Part shown: positions 38,569 to 56,300 of the stretch, one piece after another | Position numbering within the stretch: position 1 is the stretch's first letter | Layout: each line of letters begins with the position of its first letter | Position numbers and translations under genes: made by a program | Source: Paramecium sonneborni | Lineage: Eukaryota; Ciliophora; Oligohymenophorea; Peniculida; Parameciidae | Length of the DNA stretch: 64,000 nt | Assembly: GCA_905182985.1 (NCBI GenBank) | Contig: CAJJDN010000048.1 | Coordinates: forward strand, 237,061 to 301,060 | Direction of reading: 5' to 3' | The notes under the pieces: model-generated | The model's input: the letters and a program-made list of their open reading frames with translations, nothing else | Databases searched by the model: none | What the model was told of the DNA's origin: nothing

Positions 38569-39215
38569 TCAATAGGCTTTTTGTTTTACTCTTAACAAGT
38601 GTCTAAATTGATCTAGCTTGCTACTAAAATCATCTAATCTGGATGATGTTTTAGAACTAGCACTCGGCGTACTTATTTTATTATAATTTGATAGGGCTGA
38701 ACTAGGTCTATAATTTGATCTATCCAATTTAAATGAGTTTAATGATAATTATTATTCTTGATTTGACAATTTTTTTTCAAAATCTCTTAATTGTTTCATA
38801 AATCCAGTATTTGGACTTACAATTCTTCTTTTATTTTGGATGTGAAGCATAGTTTAATTCACACTCCAATTATATTTTTACATCATATATGCAGCAACAA
38901 TTGCAGCAGATCTAGATATTCCAGCATAACAATGGACCAACACATTGGTTTTTTTACTTTAATTTTCTATAAATCTTATACTTTAATCAAAGTATTTATG
39001 TAGAGGAAAGTCTTCTGAATCCTCAGCCATTATCCACTAAGTATATATATATTTATTACTAATTTTTAAGCTCCTTAGACAGGTACTGATTAATCCAATA
39101 TTTACAACACAGCTCCAATTTTGTATTAATTGAGCAATTGAGAGTCTTAGGCAGCATCTACATTTCCTAAGTATATTCCTCCACAACCATTAAGTGGAGC
39201 AACAATACAATTCAT
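38569..39215 (-). CDS. Dual-specificity protein phosphatase, 207 aa
   Basis: Removes phosphate from Ser/Thr and Tyr residues of target proteins. One 23-nt intron gives exactly 208 codons. The N-terminal half starts with the typical IYLGNVDAAQDSQLL strand-helix element; AEDSEDFPLHKYFDQSI supplies the candidate general-acid Asp; the P-loop HCYAGISRS (plus about 38,924-38,950) has the catalytic Cys and Arg of the HCxxGxxRS signature. The segment NWSVNQTMLHIQNKRRIVSPNTGF follows as in small DUSPs. A Ser-rich, low-complexity C-terminal tail of about 55 residues extends beyond the catalytic domain. The catalytic set is intact. The substrate is unknown. Confidence 0.94.
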
Positions 39216-39461
39216 TGACAAGCAATAGTTATTAACGAACATATTTTAATAAACAAAATTAATTAGATTTTGTTATTCATTTATAAGCTAAATAATATAA
39301 ATTTGATTAAAATGATTCGATTGTAATTTTATCAAATATTATAATACTAATAAAAATAAGTCATATTTTGAATTATTAGATATCATTTATTTTTATTTGA
39401 ATTATTTATATAATATAAATAAATTATAATAAATATTTATTTTTCATATTACTAAATATAA

Positions 39462-41004
39462 TCATCTAACAACAACAACTTTTTATTCTACATTTTTTTA
39501 TGATTCATCCTCAAGTTCTGGTAATTTTTATGGCTTTTTAATCTTTTTATTTAGCTTTCTCTTTCTAATGTACACAATAATTAAGATAATGATAATCGAT
39601 GTAATAACCACAATAAATATTTTGATAGCTTCATAAACTAAAAAATAAATTTTCTTAAATACGAAATTCTTGATCAACATTTTTTGGAGGATATCTTTAT
39701 TTTACAGTGAGAATAGAGTAATTCAATTCATTTTTAAACCAATCATCAGTAGTAAAATTATGTTTAAGATTATCTGAAGAACAATTACTTTTTACAAAAG
39801 TTAGTGTTTGACTTTCTTTGTCAAAACCTATATCCCAATTTCTCATCCATACTTAACCTAATACCATTCTTGTATCACCATAATAGTCTACAACAGGTAA
39901 GCAATAGGCATCATGAATAAAAATATCTTTTGTTAAATAATCATTTGGAGTCCAATCAAATAAAAAATTGTTTTCCATTTAAAATTAATAAGTTGGAAAG
40001 AATGAAATAAATTACTCAAATGTTCCATGAAGGGTTTTATTATATGTATAACATGCAAGCCCATCTTAAAATTATTTTTCAGGACAGTTTGGAGAATTAC
40101 AAACAAAAAAATTAATTAATGCTTTAGATACATCTGAATGAGCATTTACAAGAGTAGCACCAGAGTCAATAAATGATCCTCTTCCTGATTATAAATCAGC
40201 TCCAGCAAGAATAGTTTTATTATTCACTCTAATTTATGAGATTTTTACTCCATATACATGATTTTGAGGTTAGTATTTAATTGTGTAATAAGCACTATTA
40301 TGCTAATGTCTACTGTAATCATATTCCCCGATTGTCATATAACCATCAATTCTACCAATGCAAATTGCAAAGAATAATTTCATACCATGTTATTAATGAA
40401 TATCATCTACTATGTTTGGGAAGGCAAAACTAGTATTTGTCTTAGGAGATAAACCCATTATACCATTTGCTAATTATGTTTTAAATAGATTTGTTTCTCT
40501 AGTAGTACATCCAAAAACACTTCTCACACTAGTATCCTTTCTTGAAATTGACTCATCTAATGAATTCTTAGCTTCCATTAACAAATCCCCAAAAATTACA
40601 TTATCATTTAAATAAAATCCTTCAAGATGTGATCCTTCTGAATAAGAAATTGAAAAACCGCATAAATTACTTAAACATCTTAAACAAGTGCATTCTCCAA
40701 ATTAACTTTTACAATTTAGTTCTTCATATGTTGATGATTCATTTCTACTATAAAATTAATCTAAATGAATTCCACATTATGTCTTTTAATCACATGCATC
40801 ACAAGGGAAAGCTGTTATCGAACTTCCAGTATCTATTATAAGTGATTGTTTCTGGGGAGGATTGCCAACATAAATATTAACATAATAATATCCTAAATCT
40901 GAACTTCCATATAAGATTGATGTATGAATTGGATCCTCATCTTACCCCAGTACGTAAAGTAATTAGATTATATAAATGAAAAACATATAAAATTTATTGA
41001 ACAT
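39462..41004 (-). CDS. Membrane-anchored pepsin-like aspartyl protease, 505 aa
   Basis: The start at 41002-41004 gives a signal peptide (MFNKFYMFFIYIIQLLYVLG). The two catalytic motifs are present: LIIDTGSSITAFPCDAC about 65 residues in, and FIDSGATLVNAHS in the second lobe. Many cysteines surround the first lobe (CKSQFGECTCLRCLSNLCGF). The second-lobe segments VLGQVWMRNWDIGFD and LTFVKSSC are typical of the fold. One 25-nt intron splits the region before a C-terminal transmembrane helix (IKIFIVVITSIIIILIIVYI) and a basic cytosolic tail ending VVVVR. It is therefore a type I membrane protease facing the lumen of a secretory, lysosomal or food-vacuole compartment, or the cell exterior. Confidence 0.92.
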
Positions 41005-41601
41005 ATATTTCTTATATTTATCATTTTCTAATAACTTTAGAACCTAAATATTCTCTTTATATTAAAATAGATTGATTTGATATTTTTAATTTGATCATTT
41101 TATTATTCATTAAAATCAAGCTTAATTTCAAAGTAAATTGATATAAATTATTTATGAGACTACATATTAGAGTATATACTATTTTTAAATTAAAAAGAAA
41201 TATATTTGTTTAACAAAATATAATTTATTGTAAAAGTGATTATCATAAAAAAATATAATATTTACAATAGAAATTGAAAACAGATACCAAGAGTTATAAA
41301 AAAATGAGTCATATAGATTGTATTATTTAGGTAATTAAAAATTATTAAAAAAATGATTTGTTTTAATAGATAAAATGAAAAAATATAGAAAATAATTCAA
41401 AAAAGGTATTCAAAATAAAATCAAAAGTTTTATATGAGAGAAATTAATAAAAATAGTTATCTAAAATGAGAAAGTATTAAAAAAAGATATCAGATAGTAA
41501 TTGAAAATAATGAAGATAAAGAAAATAAAAATTAAGAATGTGGATAATTAAATTCGATTTGAAAAATTAATGATGAATAATATTGTACTAATAAAAATGT
41601 A
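41005..41601. other. Intergenic, about 600 bp, A-rich on the plus strand
   Basis: Long runs of A and short TGA-interrupted frames. One plus-strand frame is open into the region antisense to the eL30 gene, but its composition is not coding-like. Nothing else is recognised. Confidence 0.5.
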
Positions 41602-41992
41602 TCATTATTATGTTAAGATGTCAGAATCTCCAGCATCGATGATGGCTAAACTTGAACATCTGTGTAATTTACCACAGGCGGTACCTAAAATAAGATAAAA
41701 TCACAAATGCCCATAAAACTCAATTAGGAAGAGCTAAGCCTCCCAATTAAACCCCCATACCTAAATCAACGTTGTTTCCTTAATATAAAACAATGGTGAT
41801 CTAAGCCAACATAGCATAGTATTCAATTTAGGTCTTTCTGATAGTTGGACAATTGTTTGAAATGAATACAAGCTTGGCTGTTCCATTTCTAATGGCCTTC
41901 AAAGTTTATTTGTAACCCATGGTGATTTTTCCAGATCTAACCACCAATTAGAGTTTTTAATTCACACTCTCTTAAGCAACATTCTTGACCAT
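41602..41992 (-). CDS. RPL30: Ribosomal protein eL30, 104 aa
   Basis: Large-subunit ribosomal protein with the L7Ae/L30e RNA-binding fold. The translation shows RSGKITMGYKQTLKAIRNG, AKLVFISNNCPTIRK, IEYYAMLAQITIVLYQGNN, then VDLGTACGKLHRCSSLAIID and AGDSD at the end, which matches eL30 along its whole length. The frame is 105 codons once a 76-nt intron (41685-41760) is removed from inside the Gly codon of DLGTACGK. That intron is two to three times longer than every other intron in the window, and its retention would place a TGA in frame. The gene follows the C2CD3-like gene on the same strand, only 27 bp downstream of its stop. Confidence 0.97.
41685..41760 (-). other. Unusually long (76-nt) intron in the eL30 gene
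   Basis: Starts GTATGG and ends TTTTAG on the sense strand. It contains an internal GT..AG segment of normal size (first 27 nt) and a 20-nt one at the end, so alternative splicing could define a 29-nt internal exon that carries TGA in frame. A GGGAG / CTCTTCC pairing around GCTTAG could form a hairpin. eL30 of yeast binds its own pre-mRNA to block splicing; a similar control is conceivable here but is inference. Confidence 0.7.
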
Positions 41993-42019
41993 TTTAAAAT
42001 TAATTTAAAAATTTTAATA

Positions 42020-47872
<5,853 letters not shown>

Positions 47873-47968
47873 TTAATTCAAATTTTGTTGTTAATTTAAT
47901 ATTAAATTAGATAATGCACAAATTTGCTACATAGTTGTATTAAATAAAATAAAAAATAATTATAAAAG

Positions 47969-50391
47969 ATGTCAGATGATGAAGATTAGATGATAATAGT
48001 AGTTGATGATGATTCTCCAAAAGAGAAACAATTTAAAAGAGAATAAGATAATATTTAAAAGGCAAATAATCCATTGATTCAATAAATAACAATATGTGAA
48101 TAAGCAGTTTAGAAGAGAGTTTATATTGATTAGTTTATAACAAGATTTTCAAAGGATTAGAATAGTGTAATGATAAATATAATAAAATTTTTTAGGCAAT
48201 ATAATATTTAGTTGAAAATCAAGTGATTGAAAATAAGAATGAAGATATAGCTAAGGTTTTAATGAATACAAATGAATTGAATAAGGATGCAATAAATAAA
48301 TTTTTTTGTAAGCCAGATTAAAGGAACTAGGATATTCTTGAAGCTTATTGTCATTTATTTAATTTGAAAGGTAAAAGTTATTTAGATGCATTGAGATTAT
48401 TATTGCAGAGATTTAGATTATCTGGAGAAGCTTAAATGGTTGATAGAGTAGTAAAAGTATTTGCAAAAGTATATCATTAATAAAATCCAAATGAATTTAA
48501 ATCAGATGATACTCCATATGTGTTAGCATATTCATTTATAATGTTATCAACAGATGCAGCATCAACAAAAATATTAGCAAAGAATAAGATGACAAAGGAA
48601 TAATTTTTAAAAAATAATCTACCAGTGTTTCCAGATTTACCACCTAAATATTTTGAAGAGGTTTATGATTCAATAACAAGAGAACCATTTTAAACAACAT
48701 TAGATTATTTAGAATAGATGTACAATCGTATGATTTTATGTAATGAAAAACTATAAGGAGAATAAATAACTAAATGGTTATAAGTAGCATTTGATCTAAT
48801 GAATGGATGTAATTTAGTAAAATATGGAAGATATAATGGAGGTTAACCAAGAAAGTTCTTTTTAAGTAGTGATGAAAAGTAATTCATCTAAAATATAAAT
48901 TAGACGTATATGTTGGAGATCTATAGATAATGATAATGAACCTGCTAGATATATTAATATGTGTGATGTTCATGATATAGCATTAGGGCATAATACAACT
49001 GAAATTATGATTAAGAATAATATTCCTAAAGAGTTTGATATGTTTTGTTTTTCAATTATTACAATTCATAGATCAGTTGACATTAAAGTTAATGAATTAG
49101 AAATTAAATCCAAATGGATTAATTATTTAAGAGCAGTTATTATTAATCGTAGAGAATTAGAAGCTAAAAGAGCAGAAGAAAAATAAAGAAGATAAGAAAA
49201 TGAAGAAAAAAGATCAGAAATTTGGAAAAATGATATACTTCCTTTTTGGCGTTCTCATTGGGATTATGAACCAAATAAACCTTTAAATTATAAGAAATAC
49301 ATTAGTGTTAAAAAAGAAGAAGCTGTATAAAAAGCATAAAATTAAGCTAATTCTTCTAGTGTTTTAGAAAGTCTATGTCGTTGTCTTAAAAAAACTATCT
49401 CATTGAATCCTATATAAAATAGATAACAAATATAAAATTAACATTATAGCAATCAATCTGAAATTAATAATGGTAGTAATATCTAATAAGAAATGATTGT
49501 TTAAGGTAAAAAAAATAAATCTGTACTTCTCATGATTTTATGGAAACTTGGATTACCTGATTTTGCAAGGAAAACTCTATGGCCAATCATTATTGGTAAT
49601 AATCTTAAAATTAGAGAAGAACTCTATAGTATTTTTGTTAGAAAAACTACTATCATTTAAGAAGGTATTATTTTCATTATTTTTTTAAGCCATTAGAAAA
49701 GATATTTAAAGAGCAAAATAATAATATCCTTTTATCACTGAAATAAAAGCTAAGGAATTATCAAATATATTACATGCCTTCAGTAATTATAGACCAGATT
49801 TTGGATACATACCAGATTTAATTGATATTGCAGTTGTTCTTATTAAACATTTATAAGAATATGAATGTTTTTAAGCTTTAGTCAATCTATTACATTAATA
49901 TCATTTTCTTAGTGTATTTTAAAATGATACAAGATAAATTGAATGGAGAATAAGGTTTTTTGAAGAGAATCTATAGAGAATTCTACCTTTTGTATATAAT
50001 CATCTAAAAGCAATTAAATTAGAAACTAAACTTTACTTAATGAAATGGTTCTTGAAAATCTATTTACATCAATTTAAATTCACAATGCTTTCAAGATTAT
50101 GGGATAATTTCCTTTTGGAAGGAGAAATATACTTATTCAAAGTTGCAATTTGTTATATGAAATATTTTTAAATAGAATTAAAAGTAAGTATTAGTATAAA
50201 TTAATTAGATGAGTAATCTAGATGAAGTTGTACGTATTTTGACTAATTGGCAACCAGAAGTGAATGAAGACTACTTTTTTATTTAGATTGATGAAATCCC
50301 TATTAAAGATGACGATTATACTAAATTCTTGGAATAATAAAAAGCGGCTGTCCTTAATACATAAATTCATTAAACATTAATTGAGTCCTGA
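47969..50391 (+). CDS. Sec7-PH-like-TBC fusion protein (ArfGEF plus RabGAP domain), 772 aa
   Basis: Four introns (29, 25, 25 and 25 nt) give exactly 773 codons. Residues about 60-265 are a Sec7 domain: LDALRLLLQRFRLSGEAQMV contains the catalytic Glu finger (GEAQ), followed by DTPYVLAYSFIMLSTDAAS and NKMTKEQFLKNN. A PH-like segment follows (KFFLSSDEKRICWRS, MCDVHDIALGHNT, SIITIHRSVDIKV). The last half is a TBC domain: LLMILWKLGLPDFARKTLWP, then AIRKDIQRA with the IxxDxxR arginine finger, and WDNFLLEGEIYLFKVAICYM. At the expected YxQ glutamine position the protein reads GYIPDL, so the Gln finger is missing. Sec7-TBC fusions are known from ciliates. It probably links Arf activation to Rab regulation on one membrane. 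Confidence 0.9.
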
Positions 50392-50418
50392 TATTAATTT
50401 TACACGTTTAATTAATTA

Positions 50419-51236
50419 ATGTTGATTCCAATAATTCTACTCTTTGTTTTAGGAAAATGTTAAGATGACATTGTTCATTAAGATGGAATTGAAACGATTT
50501 AAGAAATCTCTCCAGAAGAATAACTAAAGTAATTGTAGGAATAAAAGCTAAAGAAGGAAAGAGACACTATTTATTATACTTGTATTATTTTAGCAAGAAT
50601 GCATTTAGGAAATTATGGAAGTGAATTAGTTGAGATAGTTGATAAGTTAATATTAATTAATAATTATTATAGATAACCTTCAAAAGATGAATAATAAAAT
50701 GTTTGGATCAAATTATATACAACTCATGCCATTTCATGTTCTTAATAGTTTACTTATGATGAAAGTGTTCAGGTGTTATTATAAGTGAGATCAGAAGAAT
50801 TTGATCATTCAAGATTACCTGCGTTGTTTTCTGAAATTGATTTTAATTAATTTAGAAACGGTTCTTGGGAAAGAGAAATTAGTGATTAAGATAAAACTGT
50901 ATGGAAATATATTGAAGTAATTTTAATGTATAAAAAATTTAGGACTTTGAGTCTGCTTTAGCTGAAGATTCAAATAAAAAAAAATAATAAGAAAATTAGA
51001 GAGAAGATGATTATGATGATTTAGATTTAGAGTATTTGAAGATAGCTGCTTAATAGACAAAAGGAAAACATAGAACATTACATGATTATCAACCAAAATT
51101 ACAAAAAGCTAACTTTTCAGATATTCTATTTTTAATACTTGTTTTTGTGTCTATAGGAGCAGGTATAACGTGGATTATAAGAAAATTAAGTAGTGCAGAT
51201 GAATAATAAAAAAAGAAGAAAACTAAACAAAATTGA
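50419..51236 (+). CDS. Type I membrane protein of unknown function, 263 aa
   Basis: The start at 50419 gives a signal peptide, MLIPIILLFVLGKC. One 26-nt intron yields exactly 264 codons. The lumenal part is helical and acidic or Gln-rich (ISPEEQLKQLQEQKLKKERD), followed by a conserved-looking helical block (TCIILARMHLGNYGSELVEI, KLYTTHAISCSQ). An acidic stretch EDDYDDLDLEYLK precedes a single membrane span (FSDILFLILVFVSIGAGITW) and a short Lys-rich cytosolic tail. No domain is recognised. It starts only 28 bp after the stop of the Sec7-TBC gene on the same strand, but there is no evidence of co-transcription. Confidence 0.8.
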
Positions 51237-51327
51237 TTTGTTTTTGTATAATCATTTTTTAATCGTATATTTATAATGTGATTTAACTTAACTCATATAT
51301 TTTTGCACGTTGTAAATATTTATTATA

Positions 51328-52953
51328 ATGAGCAAAATATCAAAAGAAGCATTTGAATATCTTAATAAACTGAGGTAGAATCCTTAGATTGCTATTCCAA
51401 AGTTATAGGAACATCTAAAATTGTTTAAAGGGAATATTTTATATAAACCAGGCGAGATTCCTTTGCAAACAAATGAAGGACCTAAAGTCGTTAATGGTTT
51501 TAATTTAACTTATAAATATATCAGAATGCATTTCTTTCTTATAGAATCAAAAGCCTGTAGGTGTGTTGAGTTGGAGTAAAGGTTTGGAATTCGCAGCTAG
51601 AGATCATGTAAAAGATACAGGACCAAAAGGTGTTACAGGTCATACTGGTACAGATGGATCATCAATGAGCGATAGAGTAGAAAGATATGGTGAATGGAAT
51701 ATGACCATAGGAGAGAATATCAGTTATGGTTAATAAACAGGAGAAGATGGTAGAAATATAGATTATAATATAAAGTAATAATATAATTGATAATTGATGA
51801 TGGAGTGTCATCAAGAGGTCATAGAAAAAATTGTTTTAAATCAGAATTCGGGACAGTAGGAATTTTTGATGGGGATCATAAATAATTTGGAACATAATGT
51901 GTTTTTGATTTTGCAGGAGCATATGAAGACAAAGCAAATTTAAATGCAGGGGGAAATTAAAAATAAGAAGGATATCCAAAAAAAGAATCTGGTCAAAGTG
52001 GTCCTTAGATGTAATAAAGAGAATAAGGAGGAGGATCTGCTAAAAGTTAATCTAAAGATCCTGATGAAAAAATTGTCAAAGATGCTTTTGATTATTTGAA
52101 CTAAGTAAGATAAAATCCTACTCTCGCAATACCAAAATTATAGGAATTGATGAAATTGTTTAAGGGTAGCATACTTTATAAACCAGGAGAGATTCCATTA
52201 TAAACAAATGAAGGTACAAAAGTTATTTAAGGTATAAATAAATAATAAATAATTATTTAGAATTAATTGTATTTTTGCAAAAATAATAGCCACTTCATCC
52301 TTTAACTTATGAAAAAGGATTAGAGTAAGCTTGTATTGATCATGTAAATGATACAGGTCCTAAAGGTGTTTGTGGTCATACTGGTACTGATGGATCATCT
52401 CTATCTGATAGAATTGAAAGATATGGAGAATGGAATGGAAAAATAGGAGAAAATATTAGTTATGGATAAAAGAATGGAGAAGATGTTATTATTTAATTAT
52501 TAATTGATGATGGAGTAGGGAGTAGAGGTCATAGAAAAAATTGTTTTAGTCCTGATTTTTTATTAGTTGGAATAGCATCAGGAGATCATAAATAATATTA
52601 AACTTAATGTGTTTTTGATTTTGCAGGTGAATTTACACCAAAAGGAGCTTAAGGATAAAAGCCAAAAGCATAATAATATTAATAGCAAGCTTAAAATATG
52701 AAAGATTAAATGAAAAATATGATGTTAGGAGGTAAAGGAGGGAATGTTGGTAATTATGCTCATTAAAATGAAGAAGAAGGTATTATTATTTTATTTCATT
52801 TTAATAGAAAAACTTCCTCCTGGATGTGTTTCAGTTAGTACTTCAACATAAATTACAATTAAGAATGGATAAAAAAGTACAAAAATAACTAAAACATATA
52901 AATTCAAGGATGGATCAACTAAAACTTAAGTTTAAAGTCTGACAGAAGGTTGA
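51328..52953 (+). CDS. Protein with two tandem CAP (SCP/PR-1) domains, 504 aa
   Basis: Introns of 28, 26, 29 and 28 nt give exactly 505 codons. Two similar units run about 51,334-51,930 and 52,068-52,640. Each begins [20 protein letters not shown] or [20 protein letters not shown] and continues [32 protein letters not shown] or [41 protein letters not shown] and QCVFDFAG, the CAP signature with the His/Glu pair and the GENI and RGHR motifs. No signal peptide is visible at MSKISKEAF, so the protein may be cytosolic or secreted unconventionally. A Gly/Gln-rich linker and tail surround the domains; the C-terminus is a short beta-like segment ([17 protein letters not shown]). Function unknown. 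Confidence 0.92.
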
Positions 52954-53032
52954 TATAAAAATATATAATATATATATAAATATAGAAATTAATTATATTT
53001 TATTATTTTTTTATAAAGTTTGTAAAAAAATT

Positions 53033-53040
53033 AAAAAAAA
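53033..53040 (-). terminator. Pol III T-run terminator of the U6 gene
   Basis: Eight T on the minus strand directly after the U6 3' end (GGTAGCTCA), as expected for RNA polymerase III termination. Confidence 0.85.
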
Positions 53041-53138
53041 TGAGCTACCATCTCGCTTAATGCGTGTCATCCTTACGCAGGGGCCATGCTAATCTTCTCT
53101 GTTACGTTCCAATTTAACGGATGACCCCGAAGGGTTCC
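53037..53138 (-). ncRNA. U6: U6 spliceosomal snRNA
   Basis: The minus strand reads a 5' hairpin GGAACCCTTCGGGG, then ATTGGAACGTAACAGAGAAG with the ACAGAGA box, GATTAGCATGGCCCCTGCG (AGC triad and the U4/U6 pairing region) and AAGGATGACACGC (internal stem-loop), then a short 3' stem and a T-run. This matches U6 from other eukaryotes over its central 60 nt. U6 base-pairs with the 5' splice site and forms the catalytic core of the spliceosome. A TATAA-like sequence lies about 40 nt upstream (53,175-53,183) and could be part of a type 3 Pol III promoter. The 5' end is estimated to within a few bases. Confidence 0.95.
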
Positions 53139-53329
53139 AATATTATTAATCATTAATTACTTAATTAAGTAGAAGCTTATAAATAAATTATTTTATGGGT
53201 TTATTAAAATTAGAACTATATTTATTTCATCAACTAAACAACTTAATTGTATTTTTATATTTTATCAACAACTCTTTTCTTTCTTTTTATTCTTCATTAT
53301 TTTTCATATTTAACTTAATAAAATTTCAA
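53139..53329. other. Shared 5' spacer between U6 and the IQ-protein gene
   Basis: 191 bp, AT-rich, between divergently oriented U6 (minus) and the large IQ protein (plus). It must hold both promoters. TTATAAAT at about 53,178 and a GGG-containing element near 53,198 are candidates for U6 promoter elements. Confidence 0.4.
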
Positions 53330-56300
53330 ATGAGAAGTTAAGACAATTCAAAATTAAATATAAGTCTTCAAATTAAAGAGAATAGTTTTATTAAAGGACG
53401 TAAATTAGACTCTTTTACTAATACTCCTTTAGTTATCAATTCTCGAGAACATCCTTAATATGGAAATATAATCAAACAAGAAGAAAATGATATAATGTTA
53501 GCAAATTTGATTAATCGTCCGACTAAAGTTAAAAATAAAAAGAAAAAAAAGAAGAAAGCTTTAAATACTAAACTTAGTGCACCTTTAACTAAAATATCAT
53601 AAGAAAAAATAGAAAAACCTACTAAAACTAAAAAGGTTCTTAATACTAGTATGAATAAACTTTAAAAATAAAAAAAAGTTCATACTCTTCATAATCTTCA
53701 CACAGCTCCTTTATTTAATTGGGGAGTCAATTAAGAAAGATTAAAAAATTATTTTTTAAATGAATAAATGAAATAAAGAAATGTTTAAGAAACTATGTTA
53801 AAAAGAATCAATAAAACTGATTAAGATATTAAACAAAGAAGAGATTAACTTGGAATTTCTTTCTTAAATAATATCTCTTTAGATAAATTCATTAAAAGAA
53901 AAAGTAAAAAATTATTATTTATATCATCTAGAATTAAATAAATCATTAACTCCAACTTAAAAGGATTTAAAAAAACAAAAAATTTAAATCAATCAAGAAG
54001 AAATAAGAAAATACAAGGAGTTTAAACAAAAAATGATAATGATAGCAAAATAAGAATCGAAAAAAAAAGAATATGAGAGATAATTCAAAATTCATTAAAA
54101 TTTATAGAATCTTAATAATTATATAAGAACAAGAAATAGAAGTCTTTCAGTAGGAGATACAAAATAAAGAAGAAAAAATAGAACCACATCAACTTATGGA
54201 ATTATTTATGAAGATTAAAAAGAAAATATTATATCAGATAGATGTCAATAAACTAAAAAGAGAAAGGTTTTATTGTAATTTAAAAATAAATAAGATAAAT
54301 TTAAGTTAGTATAATCATCAAATCATGAATCAATGAGATTGCCTTGCTCATCAATATATTAATATATGAGCAATTCTAGTAGTGCAAATATTCCAAATGA
54401 AAGTGATCCTGAATAAGATTTTGTTAATTTTGATAATAGTTTTTATAGTTAAAAGCTCATAACTTTAGGAGAAGAAAAAGATGAAATAATGAGTTCATAG
54501 AGAGATTGGGATGAATAAGATATTAAAGAAATTGAAGAGATTAGATCAATAGAATAAGCTGCAAGTAAATATAGTGAAAAAAGACAAAAATCTTAAACAG
54601 ATGAATAAGCAGCTATAAAAATTTAAAAAGTTTGGAGAAGATATAAAACAAGATAAATATTAAGTTACTATTAGGATTATTTTAAAAAAGAAGAGGAATA
54701 AGCTGAATTTAATTTAAATGATTTACATTAAAGCTAAATTTAGGAATTGATAAAAATGGGATATATAAAGGTTGATTCTAAAGGAAAAATTTAACTTATT
54801 GAGTAGGATTAAAGTGAAAAATCTTCTAAATCTTCTAAAACTTCAATATAGAATTAAAAATAAAAATTAAAAATTTAGAAAGATGATGTATCTTAAGTTT
54901 AAAAATAAATTTTTGATGCTCATGCTTATTAAGATTATATTGAAGGTTTTAGTGATTCAATAGATAGTGAAGGAAAAATAAGTACAGAGAAAAAATAATT
55001 CTTATCAGCAATTTCAGAATAGTAAGAAATGGAAAATTGTAGGGAAAGCACAGAAAAGAATTCATTAATATTAATGAATTAATAAATAACATTTAAAAAG
55101 AAAAAGAGATTATCAATCGATGTTGATGAAATTGAAAAAGAATATTAAAATTAATAATAGGTAGATATAGGAGAAATAAGATGTGCTATTGGTTCTGAAT
55201 CTCTAATTAAAAGTTTATCTTAAGAAGATTAGACATTTAATTAAGAGAAGAGTATTTTTGAATAATCTTCTTTCTAGGATTTTGTTCAGCTTAAATTTAA
55301 AGAATTGATGTCAAGAGATAAAATGGATGAACTTATAGCAATGAGAGAAAAAGTATTGGAAGAAAGACTAAAATAATAAAGTAAAACAATAAATGAAGCC
55401 TATTAAAATAAATAGATTTCTCCAAAGACTTATGATTAATAGAATAGAAAACTTGAAAAGTGGGTAACTAAATAAAGAAAGGATTTGGAAAAGAAGAAAA
55501 ATGAAATTATAAAAGGACAACAAAGTACATATGATACTGTGATGAAGACTTAAAGAGATCTTTTATTTATGAAATAAATTTCATAATCTAATTCTCAATC
55601 TTACATAAAAATTATTGATAGTTTTAGTTAAGAATCTGTGTTGTATTCAGAATAATCATTAAGAAATAGTATAATAGATATCCAAAATTAGAATCTCCAA
55701 TAGTTATAATAATAGTTACCTCAGAAAACTTCTTTATTAAGTGAAGAAGATCTCAGCAAATCATAAAATTTTGATGATGAAGTGATCTTTTAAAATAACT
55801 CAAGTCCTTCTAATCAATAATTTGCAGATTATGAACCAGAACCATTTAATTTATAATAATTTGCATAATCTTAAGTATTAAGAGTTTCAGATATAGTTAG
55901 AGATTAGTCTAAAATATCTGAGAAATAAGCAGAATCATATTCTATTTTAATTTCTAATATGTTAATAGTTTAAGAAATTTAATTATTATGTCAAGAACTT
56001 GGAAGACATAATATAGATATTTTTGAATTGATTGCTAAAGCTTAAATAAATAGGCCATCATCTTAATTATAAACTTCTTATGATACAAATTAACCTAAAG
56101 GTTTCAAGACAGGAATTCCATAAATAAAGAGTTATTTAACTCATTTAACAGAATTTATGCTTTATAATTTTAAAGATGAAGTATTGACTAAAATAAATGT
56201 TCCATTAGGACCATCTTCAAAAGATATGTTAAGATTCTTACATCCTGTTTCTGATTCAACCATAATTTCAGATGAAGAAAGTAATTAAAATGAAAATTAC

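Noticed and set aside
38791..39003. Plus-strand 70-aa ORF
   Set aside because: Antisense to the dual-specificity phosphatase, whose HCYAGISRS motif lies on the minus strand.
40412..40841. Plus-strand ORFs of 67 and 70 aa
   Set aside because: Antisense to the aspartyl protease between its two catalytic motifs.
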